In this document: piece by piece, positions 1 to 5,570 of the stretch
How the letters are laid out: each line of letters begins with the position of its first letter
Numbering within the stretch: the first letter of the stretch is position 1
Origin: Bacteroidales bacterium GP2
GTDB taxonomy: Bacteria; Bacteroidota; Bacteroidia; Bacteroidales; Muribaculaceae
Direction of reading: 5' to 3'
NCBI GenBank assembly: GCA_001701115.1
Contig: DAAJ01000048.1
Span: 1 to 5,570, forward strand
DNA length: 5,570 bases
Notes under the pieces: generated by a model
The model's database searches: none
What the model was told of the DNA's origin: nothing
What the model saw: the letters and a program-made list of their open reading frames with translations, nothing else
Program-made: the position numbers and the translations under genes

Positions 1-123
1 AAAATTAATGAAAAAGCTTTATATATTCAATGTTTTGGCAATGTATTGAAATGCCTAAATCGCACCGCTTAACTACACCGCTATCATAATAGATATAGCT
101 TAATCTTTCCTGACGAACAATGA

Positions 124-560
124 CCTCTGTACCCTCGGATTTTTCGATACGAAGTTACGGTGTGTAGTGCGGACCTCCTACTCCCATTCGCCAAAAAGCA
201 CATGTCGGAAGAACTCACCTTCCTCTAAGCCGAGTATAACGAGATTTACGAGAAGCGACACCGACGCAAAGAGGAACGCAAGGCTCTACTTGCCAAAGAC
301 ACCAAACCCGAAGCAACCTAGCCAGAAGCCTAGGTCACACCTCTAGATGAAATCGTGCCTGAAACTGAACTGACCATGGAAGATACTACTCCGACAGCAC
401 CGAGGTAGAGACCGAGGCTATACAATAGAACCAACGGAAGAAGAAGCCAAGATAATACTGACCGATAAAGAGAGGTACTGTGAAGAAGCTGTTGCATAAA
501 GCTACAAGCTCCTATGTGTGAGCGACCTACCCCAAGTTGAAAGGCGCGGTGCGTCTTTAG
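124..560 (+). pseudogene. Decayed coding sequence, acidic/Pro-rich, identity unknown
   Basis: Frame 1 reads from 124 with protein-like content: a charged segment around 229-318 (EYNEIYEKRHRRKEERKALL, then KDTKPEA), followed by an acidic Pro/Thr-rich stretch at 334-405 (PLDEIVPETELTMEDTTPTA). It is interrupted by TAA at 226, TAG at 319, TAG at 331 and TAG at 406. Similar acidic sequence then continues in another frame (402-428, EVETEAIQ then TAG at 426) and in the third frame (437-496, EEEAKIILTDKERYCEEAVA, then TAA at 497). Most of these stops are one C-to-T change away from CAA or CAG, as expected of an old, unselected gene. Low-complexity acidic and basic blocks occur in mobilisation and plasmid proteins, but I do not recognise the family. 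The boundaries are approximate, and chance composition is a real alternative. Confidence 0.35.
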
Positions 561-664
561 CTTGTCACCTACCAAAATCCGCTTTTTGGAAAACTACAAC
601 GCCCCCTATATCGGTATGAGGTTTTCGTACTCTCACCTTTTTCTAATCAAGCATTTGCACGTAA

Positions 665-730
665 TTTAGGAGGATTTTAGCCACCCTATTGGACATTGTA
701 AATATTTATGCTAATTTTGTGGAATTATGA
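665..730 (+). other. Possible 3' tail of a lost upstream gene
   Basis: After a TAA at 662-664, one plus-strand frame stays open from 665 and ends with TGA at 728-730. That TGA overlaps the ATG of the first operon gene as ATGA. The final residues read LLDIVNIYANFVEL. The same ATGA arrangement joins the glycosyltransferase and transporter genes, so this may be the remaining end of a gene that once preceded the 222-aa gene. It has no start of its own (TTG at 689 is the only weak candidate), and 21 open codons can arise by chance. This is an inference from geometry only. Confidence 0.2.
689..719 (+). promoter_or_regulatory. Candidate Bacteroidetes-type promoter (TTG / TAnnTTTG)
   Basis: TAATTTTG at 712-719 fits the Bacteroidetes -7 consensus TAnnTTTG exactly. 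TTG at 689-691, 20 nt upstream, sits where the -33 element is expected. Transcription would then begin about 724-728, essentially at the ATG at 727, giving an almost leaderless message; that is unusual and weakens the call. The box is short and could occur by chance in AT-rich DNA. It could be an operon promoter if the true start codon is the later Met pair at residues 27-28 of the first gene. Confidence 0.3.
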
Positions 731-1395
731 TACCCTCTGAAATTGAACATGAAGAATTATGGTCTCGCATCCTCTCTGATTTTATCAAGGCGAATCGGGA
801 CTGGATGATGCTTGGCAATATAGACTTGACAAGTGTCGTAGCTTCTTATATCACACAAAAAACTTGGGAATCTCATAGCTACAGCGACTTGCCTCACAAT
901 GATTTTGCATGGCGTAAGATCGATACCAATATGTTTCTCCGATTTTTGGATATACTTCAGCCTTTAGAATCAGATAATATTGCGTCCGGAGGAGGGATAC
1001 AGACACATCCATGGGATGATGTCTTATGCGAGTACAAGGATAGTTTGATAGTCTATGTAAATGACCCAACAACTATAACTTATCTCCGCCATGAATTAGC
1101 GAATCTTAATAGCACTGTTTTGATTATATCGCAGAATGATATTCCAGAGAACATCTCATCACCAGAAAATTTTTATTTTCTAAGGATAGAGAAAACGGAT
1201 ATAATCATACATACTAATACTTATCTGATGCGTTGCTTTCCTGTTATTTTCGAAACCGCGAATGCTTTGTCATGGCTTCTTTCGATTGTTTCTCCCTCTG
1301 AAATAATTCTTTTGGATACTGTATCTACTGAATCCAAAGTAATGAATGCCGTGGCTAGCGGACTTGGAATCAATGTTAAATATCTGCCAGTTTAA
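727..1395 (+). CDS. Unrecognised 222-aa alpha/beta protein, first gene of the operon
   Basis: I do not recognise this family. The N-terminal ~85 residues look helical, with Trp and aromatics (LWSRIL 11-16, DWMMLGNIDL 25-34). A Gly-rich turn SGGG lies at 87-90. The C-terminal half alternates predicted strands and helices: DSLIVYV 105-111, STVLIISQ 129-136, DIIIHTN 158-164, SEIILLDTV 191-199 and INVKYLPV 215-222. This suggests a Rossmann-like or GT-B-like half. There is no signal peptide or clear membrane helix, so it is probably cytoplasmic. The start at 727 is the first ATG after an in-frame TAA at 712-714; Met27/Met28 are alternatives, and no Shine-Dalgarno is seen. Its stop is one base before the glycosyltransferase ATG, so the two are probably translated together and may act on the same substrate. 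It could be a partner enzyme, a substrate-binding protein or a shortened relative of a larger protein. The reading frame is likely real (0.8), but its function is unknown. Confidence 0.78.
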   Translation: MIPSEIEHEELWSRILSDFIKANRDWMMLGNIDLTSVVASYITQKTWESHSYSDLPHNDFAWRKIDTNMFLRFLDILQPLESDNIASGGGIQTHPWDDVLCEYKDSLIVYVNDPTTITYLRHELANLNSTVLIISQNDIPENISSPENFYFLRIEKTDIIIHTNTYLMRCFPVIFETANALSWLLSIVSPSEIILLDTVSTESKVMNAVASGLGINVKYLPV

Positions 1396-1396
1396 T

Positions 1397-2323
1397 ATGG
1401 GCGTTCCAATCCTCTCATATATTGTTCCGGTGTATAATACCGCAGTTTGGTTAAAAGGATGCGCCGACTCATTGCTCTCCCATGCGGGCAATAATGTAGA
1501 ATTTATATTCATTGATGACGGATCCACGGATGAATCACCCAAAATATTAGATGAATACGCCGGCTCTGACAATCGCATCAAAGTCATACGGCAAAAGAAT
1601 ATGGGTCTTTCTGCCTCCCGAAACATAGGTCTAAAGAGTGCACGTGGCAAGTATGTTCTTTTTATTGATAGTGATGACTACATAGATAGCAAGTCTGTTC
1701 AAAGGATGCTAAATGCAGCCAAAAAGCATAATGCAGATGTCGTTACCGGATGTGTTACTTGTGTCAATGAGGATTCAACGATGAAAAAATGGGGACAATC
1801 TCTCATTCCCGCCGTCTATAGCACCGGCATTGATTTCCTCCACAATATGTATCTATCATCATCCTATGTCCCAATGGTCTTTAACTATTTGGTAAAAAGA
1901 GACTTGCTGACAAGGTTTGGATTAACTTTCACGATTGGTATACTACATGAGGATGAATTATGGACACCTCAAGTACTCATACGTGCGACTGATGTTGTAG
2001 TTACTAATGAGAATCATTACTTCTACCGCATAAATAGACCTGGGTCTATCATGTCCACCAAGAAAACGGTCGAAAGGATTATCTCCTTAGGACATATAAC
2101 CCGGAGCTTATGGCATGAAGTAATGTTGATTTCTAAGGGGGATTGTTATGAATCTATTTTGAAAATTTTTCCATTCCTTCAAATGAGATTCATTGTATTT
2201 TACGCCATTATTCAAAACTTATTAGCTAATAAAAATGATGACACCAATTTGATTTGTCAATTTATGCGGGGGCATTGCATGGCTATAAATCATTTTATTA
2301 GAAGCTCGACTGCTATGCCATGA
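1397..2323 (+). CDS. Family 2 glycosyltransferase (GT-A fold)
   Basis: This should transfer a sugar from a nucleotide-sugar donor to an acceptor in the cytoplasm. The 308 residues carry the standard GT2 signature: SYIVPVYN at 7-14, FIDDGSTD at 38-45, GLSASRN at 70-76 and the metal-binding DSDD at 91-94. HEDE at 184-187 supplies the likely catalytic acidic residues, and YFYRINRPGSIM at 208-219 is typical of capsule/EPS-type GT2 enzymes. The C-terminal part (about 250-300) is hydrophobic and amphipathic and could lie on the membrane. I chose ATG 1397 over the upstream in-frame ATG at 1346: the protein then begins right before the first beta strand, and the start lies one base after the previous stop. 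Its TGA overlaps the transporter ATG. Next to a C39 transporter, a plausible acceptor is a leader-bearing peptide, as for SunS in sublancin. Sequence alone cannot exclude a polysaccharide acceptor. Family certain, acceptor inferred. Confidence 0.94.
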   Translation: MGVPILSYIVPVYNTAVWLKGCADSLLSHAGNNVEFIFIDDGSTDESPKILDEYAGSDNRIKVIRQKNMGLSASRNIGLKSARGKYVLFIDSDDYIDSKSVQRMLNAAKKHNADVVTGCVTCVNEDSTMKKWGQSLIPAVYSTGIDFLHNMYLSSSYVPMVFNYLVKRDLLTRFGLTFTIGILHEDELWTPQVLIRATDVVVTNENHYFYRINRPGSIMSTKKTVERIISLGHITRSLWHEVMLISKGDCYESILKIFPFLQMRFIVFYAIIQNLLANKNDDTNLICQFMRGHCMAINHFIRSSTAMP

Positions 2324-4518
2324 AAAGATTCCCTCACTACAGACAACTTGATGCGATGGACTGCGGTCCATCATGCCTACGAATGATTGCCTCTTATTAC
2401 GGCAAGGAGTATTCATTGGAAACGTTGCGCAAGCGCTCCTTTATTACACGTGCAGGAGTATCGATGCTCGGCATCAGCGATGCGGCTGAGTCCATAGGAT
2501 TCAAGACTATGGGAGTGCGCATATCGATGAAGCAGCTGATAAACGACATGCCGCTTCCTTGTATACTACATTGGAATCAAAACCATTTTGTTGTTTGCTA
2601 CAACATAAAGCGTATACGTGGAGGACACAGATACTATATTGCCGACCCAGCCTCCAAAAAGATAACATATACGGACGTTGAGATGCGCCATTGCTGGCTG
2701 TCAACTAAAGTTGGAGGTGAGGATCGTGGGGCCGCACTTGCACTTGAAACAACGCCATCTTTTTACGATAAGGCTGATGAAAGAGCTAAGAAACGACGCT
2801 CCCTCGCCTTTTTCATGAAATATCTGCGCCCCTACCGAAAGGAGATAGTCCAGCTGTTTGCCGGCTTAATGGTAACAAGCGTGTTGCAACTCATATTCCC
2901 CTTTTTGACGCAGGCGTTAGTAGATGTAGGTATCCGAAATAGTAGCCTAAACTTCATCATGCTCATACTTGCGGCGCAGCTAATTGTGTCGGTATCACAG
3001 CTGGCAGTGGAGTTTATCCGCAGCTGGATTCTGCTCCATGTCAACGCACGCATAAACATCGCGCTCATCTCCGACTTCCTCATCAAGCTGATGAAACTAC
3101 CACTCAACTTCTTTGATGCCAAGAATATAGGCGACATTATGCAGCGCATAGGCGACCATAGCCGCATCGAGTCGTTTCTCACAGGCTCGTCGCTCAACAC
3201 ACTGTTCTCTTTCGTCAGTTTCTTCATATTCAGTGTAGTGCTCGCCGTTTATAATCCGCTCATATTGCTGATATTTCTTGTAGGAAACTCACTTTATGTG
3301 GGGTGGATTTCAATGTTCCTCAAATATCGCCGCGAGCTCGACATACGCCGCTTCGCCCAGGCATCGGGCGAGCAGAGCACACTTATCCAGATGATTACCG
3401 GAATGCAGGAAATAAAGCTCAACAACTGCGAGCGGCAGAAACGCTGGCAGTGGGAGCGCATTCAGGTGAAACTGTTCAAAATCAGCGTCAAAGGTCAGGC
3501 GCTTGGGCAGATTCAGCAGGTAGGGTCGGTGTTTTTCAACCAAATGACAAACATAATCATATCTTTCATTGCTGCCAAAGGAGTCGTTGAGGGCAATATG
3601 ACCCTCGGCATGATGGTGTCGCTTACATATATTGTCGGCGCGCTAAATGGTCCGGTCAACTCCCTCATAGGGTTTATCCGCCAGTGGCAGGATGCCAAGA
3701 TAAGCCTTGAGCGACTAAACGAAATCCATCAAAAAGATGATGAGGAAATAAATCTTCATGAAAAGTGTCAGAGTTTACCTGAAATACGCGACATTGAATT
3801 CCGAAATGTTTATTTTAGCTACGATGGAGCTGAGCGCGACTATGTTATTTCAAATCTCAACATTACTATACCAGCTGGTAAAGTAACTGCTATTGTCGGA
3901 GCAAGTGGCGGTGGCAAAACGACACTTGTCAAACTGATGCTCGGCTTCTACAGCCCGGTCAAAGGCGAGATTCTTGTCGGAGGGATTCCGCTGGCAAATA
4001 TTAATCCTCATGTATGGAGAACACATACCGGAGCCGTGATGCAGGACGGATTTATTTTCTCTGACTCCATAGCTGCTAATATAGCGGTATCGGCAGATAC
4101 GCCAGACACATCCCGACTCAGAGAAGCGGTTAATGTGGCCAATATAAGCGAATTCATAGATGAACTACCACTCGGATATAATACGAAAATAGGTATGGAG
4201 GGCAACGGCATCAGTCAGGGGCAACGCCAACGTATGCTCATTGCCCGTGTAGTATACAAAAATCCCGACTACATATTTTTTGATGAGGCTACAAATGCCC
4301 TGGATGCGAATAATGAACGAGCTATAATGCAATCACTAAATATGTTTTATAAAGGTAAGACAGTTGTGATAGTCGCTCACCGATTAAGCACGGTTCGTAA
4401 CGCCGATAACATCATAGTCCTTGACCACGGACACATTGCCGAGCAAGGTACACATGAGCAGCTGCTTGCCGAGAAAGGTAAATACTATAATCTTGTAATA
4501 AACCAATTAGAACAATAA
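2320..4518 (+). CDS. Peptidase-containing ABC transporter (C39 peptidase, double-glycine leader exporter)
   Basis: A 732-residue protein of the normal PCAT length and order, acting in the inner membrane. The N-terminal C39 cysteine peptidase (about 1-140) has Gln9, DCGP with Cys15, His89 in NHF and Asp109 in ADP, so the catalytic set is complete. The membrane domain (about 170-455) has six likely helices, near 176-202, 211-233, 291-311, 313-333, 401-420 and 428-449. The ATPase domain (about 487-732) has Walker A GASGGGKT at 527-534, Q-loop Gln575, signature ISQGQRQR at 631-638, Walker B IFFDEAT at 652-658, D-loop ALD at 660-662 and H-loop His687. The signature has Gln in place of the first Gly of LSGGQ, a variant I believe is tolerated in this family. 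It should cut a peptide after a Gly-Gly (or Gly-Ala type) leader and export the rest. The ATGA overlap with the glycosyltransferase implies coupled translation. The middle of the gene is GC-richer than its ends and neighbours. Confidence 0.96.
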   Translation: MKRFPHYRQLDAMDCGPSCLRMIASYYGKEYSLETLRKRSFITRAGVSMLGISDAAESIGFKTMGVRISMKQLINDMPLPCILHWNQNHFVVCYNIKRIRGGHRYYIADPASKKITYTDVEMRHCWLSTKVGGEDRGAALALETTPSFYDKADERAKKRRSLAFFMKYLRPYRKEIVQLFAGLMVTSVLQLIFPFLTQALVDVGIRNSSLNFIMLILAAQLIVSVSQLAVEFIRSWILLHVNARINIALISDFLIKLMKLPLNFFDAKNIGDIMQRIGDHSRIESFLTGSSLNTLFSFVSFFIFSVVLAVYNPLILLIFLVGNSLYVGWISMFLKYRRELDIRRFAQASGEQSTLIQMITGMQEIKLNNCERQKRWQWERIQVKLFKISVKGQALGQIQQVGSVFFNQMTNIIISFIAAKGVVEGNMTLGMMVSLTYIVGALNGPVNSLIGFIRQWQDAKISLERLNEIHQKDDEEINLHEKCQSLPEIRDIEFRNVYFSYDGAERDYVISNLNITIPAGKVTAIVGASGGGKTTLVKLMLGFYSPVKGEILVGGIPLANINPHVWRTHTGAVMQDGFIFSDSIAANIAVSADTPDTSRLREAVNVANISEFIDELPLGYNTKIGMEGNGISQGQRQRMLIARVVYKNPDYIFFDEATNALDANNERAIMQSLNMFYKGKTVVIVAHRLSTVRNADNIIVLDHGHIAEQGTHEQLLAEKGKYYNLVINQLEQ

Positions 4519-4521
4519 GCA

Positions 4522-5022
4522 ATGCCATTAAATAACAATATTGAGCTCCGCAGTGAAGAAGTCCAGGAAGTGATGAATCGTATTCCACCCGCAATCCAAC
4601 GTTGGGGCTTAATTATTATGATATTCATAACCGGTATATTCATCTCTATTGTATTCCTCGTAAAGATTCCTATAACCGAAGAATATAAATTTAGTGTCAC
4701 ATGGGAACAAGAAGGTTCCAAACCCTCAATAAAAGTTTCTTTATCCAACGCTACGGCAACCTCCGTTCTCTCAAAAGGCGGCGCCGAAGTTCGGCTATAT
4801 TCTCTTGCTTTTCCAAAAGAATTAAAAAACACAATATACACAACCATACTTGCAGATAGCATATATCAAAATTCTAACGGTTCTTATTATGCTTCAGTTA
4901 AAATAGGCGAACATATTGTAGAAATTCTATCGAAAGATAAAGCGGCAATAATTGGATCTGCATATGTTGTCACATCTCACAAGACTTTAATTGACGAATT
5001 AAATACCATAATTCCCATATAA
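4522..5022 (+). CDS. Miniature HlyD-like membrane fusion protein lacking the coiled-coil arm
   Basis: The protein starts with a cytoplasmic tail (IELRSEEVQEVMNRIPPAIQ, residues 7-26) very like that of Bacteroidetes HlyD-family adaptors for C39 transporters, followed by one membrane helix at about 29-48. Residues 50-166 should be periplasmic. They resemble the C-terminal beta domain of full-length adaptors: GGAEVRLYSLAFP at 86-98, YYASVKIGE at 122-130, and the closing GSAYVVTSHKTLIDEL at 145-160, which mirrors the usual G-T-A-x-I-I-T-x-x-x-x-L-L ending. Usual adaptors are about 400 residues, with lipoyl and long alpha-hairpin parts in between; those are absent here. The frame is clean and the C-terminus is complete, so this is an internally shortened form rather than a broken gene. 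The start at 4522 lies 3 nt after the transporter stop in an A-rich context without Shine-Dalgarno. It probably assembles with the transporter but seems unable to reach a TolC-type channel by itself. HlyD kinship is inferred from pattern, not an alignment. Confidence 0.85.
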   Translation: MPLNNNIELRSEEVQEVMNRIPPAIQRWGLIIMIFITGIFISIVFLVKIPITEEYKFSVTWEQEGSKPSIKVSLSNATATSVLSKGGAEVRLYSLAFPKELKNTIYTTILADSIYQNSNGSYYASVKIGEHIVEILSKDKAAIIGSAYVVTSHKTLIDELNTIIPI

Positions 5023-5044
5023 CAATTGAGTCTATACCCTATAT

Positions 5045-5065
5045 GCGATTAAATAAATCGTTTTT
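5045..5065 (+). terminator. Weak intrinsic terminator candidate after the operon
   Basis: CGATT at 5046-5050 can pair with AATCG at 5056-5060 around a 5-nt loop, with a possible extra G-U pair (5045/5061), and is followed by five T residues at 5061-5065. It lies 23 nt after the last stop codon, where a terminator is expected. The stem is short and AT-rich, so termination would be weak or assisted. Confidence 0.35.
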
Positions 5066-5222
5066 CAAAGGTCCAAACATCATTACTTATCGACAGGAAG
5101 CATCATAACAGAATCTATGGGGCTGATGGGTTTTCTCTCTTTTCATTTTTTTGCATCATCCTTACGCCAAAAGGAAAACATATCTTGGTTATCCGAGAAG
5201 TTTTGTATAAACATTAAAAAGC

Positions 5223-5250
5223 AAACAGATAAATGAAAACAGATAAATGC
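5223..5250. repeat. Tandem direct repeat, two copies of a 14-nt unit
   Basis: AAACAGATAAATG occurs at 5223-5235 and again at 5237-5249. Including the spacer base, the period is 14 nt, with a single difference (A versus C) at the last position. It lies about 55 nt before the inverted repeat. It could be replication slippage, a two-site protein-binding element, or a small duplication scar. Confidence 0.85.
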
Positions 5251-5304
5251 TCCAATAACATTTGCATGTACCAAAGGCGGCCAAGATCACACACCAAATC
5301 ACAA

Positions 5305-5347
5305 TTATTACTGTCCGCTCAAATTTTTTTTTAGCGGACAGTAATAA
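5305..5347. repeat. Perfect 15-bp inverted repeat with a T-rich loop
   Basis: TTATTACTGTCCGCT at 5305-5319 is exactly complementary to AGCGGACAGTAATAA at 5333-5347. The 13-nt spacer contains AAA and nine Ts, and after one mismatch three more A-T pairs could form. The T run is inside the loop, and no T tract follows the right arm, so it does not look like a normal intrinsic terminator on either strand. Options are two abutting transposon ends or a small MITE-like relic, a recombinase or dimeric regulator site, or a structured RNA end. No transposase remains beside it. Confidence 0.9.
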
Positions 5348-5570
5348 ATATAAATAGGCTATATAAGATCTCATCTGTAATTTTAACTCAGCCCTAGATA
5401 TGGGAACTTAAAGTAATGTCAGCATTGAATTAGATACTCAGAAAGAGGGGAAATGATAAAGGTGAACTCTACAAACTTAATTGAGTTGCGGAAAGTGTGA
5501 AATAATAGCCATTCTCCTAACATTTAAAAAGTAAATGCGGTGACTGGGCGGTATGCAATGTCTTATTCTT

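Larger units (their letters stand above)
1..726. other. Region upstream of the operon without an intact gene
   Basis: No frame on either strand gives a convincing intact protein here. The first ~120 bases are AT-rich with frequent stops; a start near base 8 gives only 13 residues. From about 124 to 560 the plus strand has protein-like composition broken by stops and frame changes (see the pseudogene entry). The last ~60 bases before the operon have a short open stretch that ends overlapping the first operon gene, and a promoter-like box. I see no tRNA, rRNA, CRISPR or recognisable insertion-sequence end. A strand-reversed open frame across 330-575 is hydrophobic only because it mirrors the Glu/Pro-rich plus strand. 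Confidence 0.6.
5023..5570. other. AT-rich downstream region without a convincing gene
   Basis: No frame on either strand carries a convincing protein. The region has a weak terminator candidate, a pyrimidine tract (5131-5144, then seven Ts at 5146-5152), a tandem 14-nt repeat and a perfect 15-bp inverted repeat. Short open frames exist (33 codons from 5233; 15 codons from 5453 behind a purine-rich GAGGGG; 61 codons on the minus strand across 5189-5374). None shows a double-glycine leader or family features. The final ~60 bases may precede a gene that starts outside the window, but nothing proves it. Confidence 0.55.

Noticed and set aside
124..560. Recoded stops (TAA/TAG read as Gln), as in some gut phages
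   Set aside because: Frame changes also occur, and the adjacent intact genes use TAA and TGA normally; gene decay explains it more simply.
330..575. 81-codon minus-strand frame with hydrophobic content
   Set aside because: It mirrors the Glu/Pro-rich plus-strand relic; Leu/Ser/Val runs are the reverse complement of Glu/Lys/Thr codons, and no family features are seen.
668..673. Perfect AGGAGG Shine-Dalgarno motif
   Set aside because: No start codon lies at a suitable distance, and Bacteroidales genes rarely use strong Shine-Dalgarno sites; probably chance.
708..740. 10-codon ORF starting at ATG 708
   Set aside because: Too short, overlaps the first gene, no features.
967..1010. SGGG segment of the first gene as a double-glycine leader site
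   Set aside because: It lies near residue 88 of a soluble alpha/beta protein, with no leader-like helix before it and no short core peptide after it.
1346..1396. Upstream start for the glycosyltransferase
   Set aside because: It would add 17 residues overlapping the previous gene; the ATG at 1397 sits right before the first GT2 beta strand and directly after the stop.
2832..3227. 131-codon minus-strand frame inside the transporter gene
   Set aside because: Antisense shadow of a well-supported coding region.
3303..3590. 95-codon plus-strand frame inside the transporter gene
   Set aside because: Out-of-frame shadow of the membrane domain in a GC-richer segment; Arg/Gln/Ala-rich without family features.
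4485..4862. 125-codon minus-strand frame over the mini-HlyD gene
   Set aside because: Antisense to a gene with clear tail, membrane helix and beta-domain pattern.
5233..5334. 33-codon plus-strand ORF with two Cys, possible bacteriocin
   Set aside because: No Gly-Gly leader, starts inside the tandem repeat and ends inside the loop of the inverted repeat.
5305..5347. Inverted repeat as a normal intrinsic terminator
   Set aside because: The T tract is in the loop and neither outer side has a T run; the weak hairpin at 5045-5065 fits the position better.
5189..5374. 61-codon minus-strand frame with two hydrophobic stretches
   Set aside because: It runs through both arms of the inverted repeat and the tandem repeat and has no recognisable family; hydrophobic composition follows from AT-rich DNA.
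5453..5500. 15-codon ORF behind a GAGGGG motif
   Set aside because: Too short and lacking a leader site; it may be a chance start or a trace of a lost gene.

Overview
The window looks like Bacteroidales DNA, from a gut-type organism such as Bacteroides, Muribaculaceae or Prevotella relatives. The evidence is protein style: a C39-peptidase ABC transporter and an HlyD-like protein starting with the IELRSEEVQE-type cytosolic tail usual in that order. In addition, the genes lack Shine-Dalgarno sequences, and a TAnnTTTG promoter-like box lies before the first gene. The genus cannot be fixed from the sequence.

Layout: Bases 1-726 hold no intact gene. About 124-560 resembles a decayed coding sequence (acidic, Pro-rich, several stops and at least two frame changes), followed by what may be the 3' tail of a lost or truncated gene. 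Bases 727-5022 carry four plus-strand genes packed almost without gaps: an unrecognised 222-aa protein, a family 2 glycosyltransferase (308 aa), a peptidase-containing ABC transporter (732 aa) and a 166-aa miniature HlyD-like membrane protein. The junctions are 1 nt, an ATGA overlap and 3 nt, so they are almost certainly one transcript with translational coupling. Bases 5023-5570 are AT-rich and hold no convincing gene. They contain a weak terminator candidate, a 14-nt tandem repeat and a perfect 15-bp inverted repeat.

Interpretation (inference): the C39 transporter should cleave a double-glycine leader peptide and export the product across the inner membrane. The glycosyltransferase beside it suggests a sugar-modified peptide, analogous in logic to glycocins (SunS/SunT) and to the GG-Bacteroidales peptide systems that include glycosyltransferases. 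The small HlyD-like protein keeps the N-terminal tail, the membrane helix and the C-terminal beta domain, but lacks the coiled-coil and lipoyl parts that normally reach towards TolC. No double-glycine precursor peptide is visible in the window, so the substrate must lie outside it or be of an unknown type. The most unusual elements are the mini-HlyD, the unrecognised first gene, and the inverted repeat downstream.
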